A stretch of 64,000 bases of DNA, from the NCBI GenBank assembly GCA_028583605.1, contig CM053327.1:29252626-29316625 (forward strand), in the 5' to 3' direction. Positions within the stretch are counted from its first letter, which is position 1. Each line of letters begins with the position of its first letter. The stretch comes from Dastarcus helophoroides (lineage: Eukaryota > Arthropoda > Insecta > Coleoptera > Bothrideridae). The notes under the pieces were generated by a model that saw only the letters and a list, made by a program, of their open reading frames with translations, was not told where the DNA came from and searched no databases. Shown here one piece after another: positions 59,460-64,000 of the stretch. A program made the translations under genes and the position numbers.

Positions 59460-59605
59460 CAATAAAGTAAACATTTTTTAGATTTGAAGTTTGGAAACCA
59501 AAGACCGGTTTCGATCTTATTAGATCTGGTCAGTTTGGTATATCCAACTCGAATGCCATCAAATGTTCAGGCAAGTAAGTACTGTAGAATGAATGGACGT
59601 CAAGT
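59460..59605 (-). mobile_element. Hammerhead-bearing repeat, family B, copy 2
   Basis: Inverse of 6090-6240: minus strand ACAGTACTTACTTGCCTGAA, GGCATTCGAGTTGGATATAC, ribozyme, TTTGGTTTCCAAACTTCAAA. No duplication defined. Confidence 0.75.
59497..59539 (-). ncRNA. Hammerhead ribozyme motif, type B copy 2
   Basis: Minus strand: ACCAAA, CTGACCA, GATCT-AATA-AGATC, GAAACCGGTC, TTTGGT. Stem I is a perfect 6 bp, stem II a perfect 5 bp, and the palindrome ACCGGT and cleavage site GTC are kept. One invariant core G is C (CTGACCA for CTGANGA), which should abolish activity. Confidence 0.65.
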
Positions 59606-59677
59606 CTGCTTGATTCAGTGGTGTGTTCTTCATGGAAGCCAGGGAAGCACAGCTTCCTTTACAAAATAAAAATGTCC

Positions 59678-59775
59678 ATTTTCATTCATGTTTTATTGAC
59701 TTTCTCTTTGCCAGTTACTCCTTCCGCAATTCTTAAGGAGCTGGCGAAGAAAAAGTCAGTAAAACATAAATGAAA
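59678..59775. repeat. Imperfect hairpin
   Basis: TTTTCATTCATGTTTTATTG...CGCCAGTTACTCC-type sequence pairs with GGAGCTGGCGAAGAAAAAGT...AACATAAATGAAAA. Part of a dispersed repeat, followed by ATAATTCGCAAAGAAGATAC. Confidence 0.7.
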
Positions 59776-60260
59776 ATACCAATAATTCGCAAAGAAGATA
59801 CAGATAATATCCAAAATTGTCCAGTCCATATTCATTTTATTTTAAAACCTCTTTTTTTCACACAACAGCTACGATTACTGTTTAATGACATTAGTAACGC
59901 TTATGATCGAAATTTAACAATTGTATCGGCCACTTATTTTTGACATAATCAGAATTTATTTGTGTACAAAGTTTTAAGGAGCGAAAGAGTATAAATATTT
60001 CGTATTCTTGCGCTTTACTGGTTCGAATGATTAGTACGCCGTGAATTGTAACCACTTTATTTCAAAACTGAACTCGGAACACTACAAGCGTAATCACTTA
60101 AATAATTAACTCACTTATTCATTGACTTTTAACTAACTAACTAACTCTAAGGGAAAGTCGACTGCCTTATATAGGTCCCGCCTCGGGTTCTGGAAGAATC
60201 CAGCAGATAAGGCTTATCGTTTGCCGAAATTTCTGGAGCGCTTATCTGCCGTTTGATTTA

Positions 60261-60577
60261 GTACAGGATATAGTTCTTCCGGGATTGGACCGTGCCAAAG
60301 AACTACTAAAAGTGTTCGACGTTTCGACCACCATCGTAGGGGGTTTCCTCAGGAACAAAGAAAAGAAAAATAAATGAAAAGAGGAATATGAGGAAATATG
60401 TAAAAATGAAAAAATGAAAAGGCCAATTTTAAAACATCAGAGCACGGTAACTCAGTATGTCCACCATACCAGAGGCGAAACGCTTCTGAATTGAAAATTG
60501 GTACAAAGGATAAAGGTCCAATCCCGAAAGAAGTATATCCTGTACTGACTCTGGCGGTGGAAGCCTTTGTTATCATA
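60261..60577 (-). mobile_element. Penelope-like 3' fragment, 317 bp, with 14-bp duplication
   Basis: TGCCGTTTGATTTA flanks both sides (60247-60260 and 60578-60591). The inserted DNA matches the 3' non-coding part of the element at 690-1050, including the type A hammerhead and the GAGCACGGTAACTCAGTATG block. Its outer parts form a 31-bp inverted repeat (GTACAGGATATAGTTCTTCC against GTACAGGATATACTTCTTTC). Confidence 0.88.
60313..60357 (-). ncRNA. Hammerhead ribozyme-like motif, type A copy 2
   Basis: Minus strand: TGTTC, CTGAGGA, 20-nt stem-II segment, GAAACGTC, GAACA. Stem I is 5 bp. Stem II has three pairs (ACC/GGT) after one mismatch. The core and ACGT palindrome are present. Confidence 0.6.
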
Positions 60578-60619
60578 TGCCGTTTGATTTATTATCGCGG
60601 CCTCTTCTACTTATCAAAT

Positions 60620-63600
60620 TTTAAATTTTTCTCGAAATTTCGAATTTTTGAAAAGTGGACTTTTTTCGAAAAATTAGACTTTTGTCACAATTTTACCTTT
60701 TTTTTTCTAATTTCTGTTTTTTTTTTCAACATTTTAAATTTTCTCGAATATTTGACTTTTTTTGTACTTTTTAAAGTTCTTTGAAAAATTTCTTTTTTGT
60801 TGAAAATTTAAATTTAATTTAAAAAATCGATATTTTTAATTTCGATTTATTGTTGAATATGTCGATTTTTTGAGAATTTAGATATTTCAACATAATATCT
60901 TTTCAAAACTTTCTTTTTTTTACCATTTTAACTTTTTCTCGTAATATCGACTTTTTTGGTTGGAAATTTCGACTTTTTTTTGAAATTATGAGTATTTTAA
61001 GAAATTTTGAGAGTTTTCTCCAAATTTTTTAATTTCGATTTATTGTTGAACATGTCGATTTTTTAAGAATTTAGATATTTCAACATAATATCTTTTCAAA
61101 ACTTTCTTTTTTTACCATTTTAACTTTTTCTCGTAATATCGACTTTTTTGGTTGGAAATTTCGACTTTTTTTTTTAAATTATGAGTATTTTAAGTTAAGT
61201 TTCTCCAAATTTTTAATTATTATGTTGAGGTTTTATATTCTAAGATTATGTTTTCGACTTCTAATGAAATTTAGACTTTTCCATATTCAACTTTTTCGAA
61301 AAATTTGACTTCTGCTAAAAATTTCCTTGAAATTTTGACTAAAAATCTTTTTTAAATTTTCGACTTTTTCTCTAAAAACTGAAATGAATTTCTGTAAATT
61401 ACAACTTTTTTGATAAATAACTCTTTGTTGAAAATTTGAATCATTTATTTAAAAAATTCACTACTCATTCTTTCTCAAAAAAGTATATAAAAATGCCTTT
61501 TTAAATAACATTTACACAAAATTGAAACTATCCAAAATTTCGGCTTCTTTTTGAAATTTTGACTGAAAATATTTGCGAGAATTTTAATTGTTTAAGAGAT
61601 CTGACCTTTTTATTTTGTAAGATTTACACTTTTTTTCAAAATTTTTACTCAATTCGACATTTTTGAAGTTTTTTAAAATTTTGTTTAAAAATTTCGAATA
61701 TTCTTGGAAAGTGAGCCTTTTTTTAAAAAATTGGACTTTTGTCAGAATTTCGACTTTTTTTTCAAAATTTCAGTTTTTTTTTCAACATTTCAAATTTGTC
61801 TCAAAACATTTTGTTTGAAAATTTCACTATTTCTCAAAAAAGTATATAAAAATTCCTCTTTAAATAATATTTACTGATAATTTTACTTTTAAGTCCACAA
61901 AATTGAAACTATCCAAAATTTCGGCTCATTTTTGAAATTTTGACCGAAAATATTTGCGATAATTTCAATTATTTAAAAAATCTGGCCTTCTTTTACAAGA
62001 TTTACACTTTTGCTCGAAGTTTTTATGCATTTCGACATTTTTAAAGTTTTTCGAATCTAATTAATTTCGAATTTTTTTGAAAACTGGGCCTTTTACGAAA
62101 AATTAGACTTTTGTGAAAATTTCGACTTTGTTTCAAAATTTCAGGTTTTTTGTCAACATTTCAAATTTTTCTCGAAATTTCCACTTTTTTTGTACTTTTT
62201 AAAGTTCTTTGAAAAATTTCATTTTGTTTGAAAATTTCACTATTTCTCAAAAAAGTATATAAAAATTCCTCTTTAAATAATATTTACTGAAAATTTTATT
62301 TTTTTTTGAAAATTAAGTCCACAAAATTGAAACTATCCAAAATTTCGGTTCATTTTTGAAATTTTGACCGAAAATATTTGCGATAATTATAATTATTTAA
62401 AAAATCTGGCCTTCTTTTACAAAATTTACACTTTTGCTCGAAGTTTTTATTCATTTCGACATTTTTAAAGTTTTTCAAATCTAATTAATTTCCTTTGGGC
62501 CTTTTTCGAAAAATTAGACTTTTGTCAAAATTTCGACTTTTTTTCAAAATTTCAGGTTTTTTGTGAACATTTCAAATTTTTCTAGAAATTTCCACTTTTT
62601 TTGTACTTTTTAAAGTTCTTTGAAAAATGTCATTTTTGTTGAAAATTTGAATTTAATTTTAAAAATCAACTCTTTAAATTTCGACTTTTTTTTGAACTTA
62701 CGAGTATTTTAAAAAATTTTGAGTGTTTCTCGAAAATTTTAATTATTATGTTGAAGTTTTATATTCAAAGATTATGTTTTCGACTTCTAATGAAATTTAG
62801 ACTTTTTCGTATTCAACTTTTTCGAAAAATTTGACTTCTGCTAAAAATTTCCTTGAAATTTCGGGTAAAAATCCTTACTTTTTTCAAAATATTGATTTTT
62901 TTAAATATTCGACTTTTTCTGTAAGTATGACTTTTGTAAATTACAAATTTTTTTTGAAAAATTACTCTATTGAAAATTTGAATCATTTATTTGAAAAATT
63001 TACTACTCACTACTTCTCAAAAAAGTGTATAAAAATACCTTTTTAAATAACATTTACCGAAAATGTCCACTTTTAAAAAAAATAGACTAAGTCCACAAAA
63101 TTAAAACTGTTCAAAATTTCGCCTCCTTTTTGAAATTTTGACCGAAAATATTTGCGATAATTTTAATTATTTAAAAAATCTGGCCTTCTTTTACAAGATT
63201 TACACTTTTGCTCGATGTTTTTATTCATTTCGACATTTTTAAAGTTTTTCGAATCTAATTAATTTCGAATTTTTTTGAAAATTTCAGGTTTTTTGTCAAC
63301 ATTTCAAATTTTTCTCGAAATTTCCACTTTTTTTGTACTTTTTAAAGTTCTTTGAAAAATGTCATTTTTGTTGAAAATTTGAATTTAATTTTAAAAATCA
63401 ACTCTTTTAAATTTCGACTTTTTTTTGAACTTACGGGTATTTTAAACAATTTTGAGTGTTTCTCGAAAATTTTAATTGCTATGTTGAAGTTTTATATTCA
63501 AAGATTATGTTTTCGACTTCTAATGAAATTTAGACTTTTTCGTATTCAACCTTTTCGAAAAATTTGACTTCTGCTAAAAATTTCCTTAAAATTCCGGGTA

Positions 63601-64000
63601 AAAATCCTTACTTTTTTCAAAATATTGATTTTTTTTAATTTTCGATTTTTTCTGTTAATACGACTTTTGTAAATTACAATTTTTTTTTGAAAAATTACTT
63701 TGATGAAAATTTGAATCATTTATTTGAAAAATTTACTACTCACTACTTCTCAAAAAAGTGTATAAAAATACCTTTTTAAATAACATTTACCGAAAATTTC
63801 CACTTTTTAAAAAAATTAAATTAAGTCCACAAAATTAAAACTGTCCAAAATTTCGCATCCTTTTTGAAATTTTGACCGAAAATATTCGGGATAATTTCAA
63901 TTATTTAAGAAATCTGGCCTTTTTTACAAGATTTACACTTTTGCTCAAAGTTTTTATTTATTTCGACATTTTTAGTTTTTCGAAAATTCTGATTTAAAAT
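60620..64000. repeat. Low-complexity tract with 731-bp higher-order duplication
   Basis: T/A-rich text with TTTCGACTTTTT and AAAATTTCGAC motifs to the end of the window. A block is repeated with a 731-bp spacing (anchor AAAGTTCTTTGAAAAATG at about 62612 and 63343), with more diverged versions near 60773 and 62201. It resembles the hAT-like interiors, but no terminal repeat lies within the window. Confidence 0.75.

Larger units (their letters stand above)
60008..60619 (-). mobile_element. LTR, 5' part lost, split by a Penelope-like insertion
   Basis: Minus strand contains GGCGGGACCTATATAAGGCA, AATAAAGTGG near 60050-60060 (as TTTGAAATAAAGTGG) and the GCAGATAAGCG... CTTATCTGCTGGATTCTTCC box. 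It matches the solo LTR at 38601. The insertion at 60261-60577 interrupts it. 5' LTR sequence beyond 60619 is replaced by low-complexity DNA. Confidence 0.82.

Overview
The window looks like intergenic DNA from an invertebrate animal genome, most likely an arthropod. It is strongly A/T-rich, has no recognisable host gene, and is almost entirely layered transposable elements: mariner, Tc1, pogo/Tigger, hAT-like, non-LTR, Penelope-like and LTR sequence. The host species cannot be told from the sequence. Nearly every coding sequence is broken. The exception is a 616-codon open frame (13147-14997, minus) inside an element of 2.6 kb.

Layout. 690-1720: a 3' Penelope-like fragment with an RT remnant, a GIY-YIG domain and a hammerhead-like motif. 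2076-3363: a complete mariner with one stop codon and a lost catalytic Asp. 3844-5399: a dead Tc1 element. 5678-6250: a foldback, microsatellites and a second hammerhead-bearing repeat. 6254-11283 and 17622-22228 (inverted): two copies of one Tc1-like element. The first is split by a 2.9 kb TA-flanked element, the second by a pogo/Tigger element. Between them a mariner (12568-16456) is split by the 616-codon element, which has 182-bp inverted repeats and a TAA target duplication.

22.9-30.7 kb holds non-LTR fragments, including reverse-transcriptase modules repeated in tandem, and a MITE with very long inverted repeats. 32.9-43.0 kb holds two related hAT-like elements with 8-bp duplications, separated by LTR-like sequences (one a triplicated module). 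The second hAT-like copy carries an 894-bp TAA-flanked element. 43.1-48.3 kb holds a non-LTR element split by a mariner, itself split by a hammerhead foldback, plus two more mariner remnants. 49.3-57.1 kb holds two further hAT-like elements. 57.1-64 kb holds a non-LTR tail, hammerhead foldbacks, a disrupted LTR and a long low-complexity tract.

Two themes stand out. First, the 616-codon element: its protein has an N-terminal Cys-pair zinc module and a DDE-like arrangement of acidic residues, its termini read CACAGG, and its insertion is so clean that removing it with one TAA copy restores the mariner reading frame. I cannot place it in a named superfamily; a distant CMC/CACTA affinity is inferred. 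Second, ten hammerhead-type ribozyme motifs fall in three repeat families that share a palindromic stem-III segment. At least four carriers show target duplications of 10-14 bp. They look like short non-autonomous elements derived from, or mobilised by, Penelope-like machinery.
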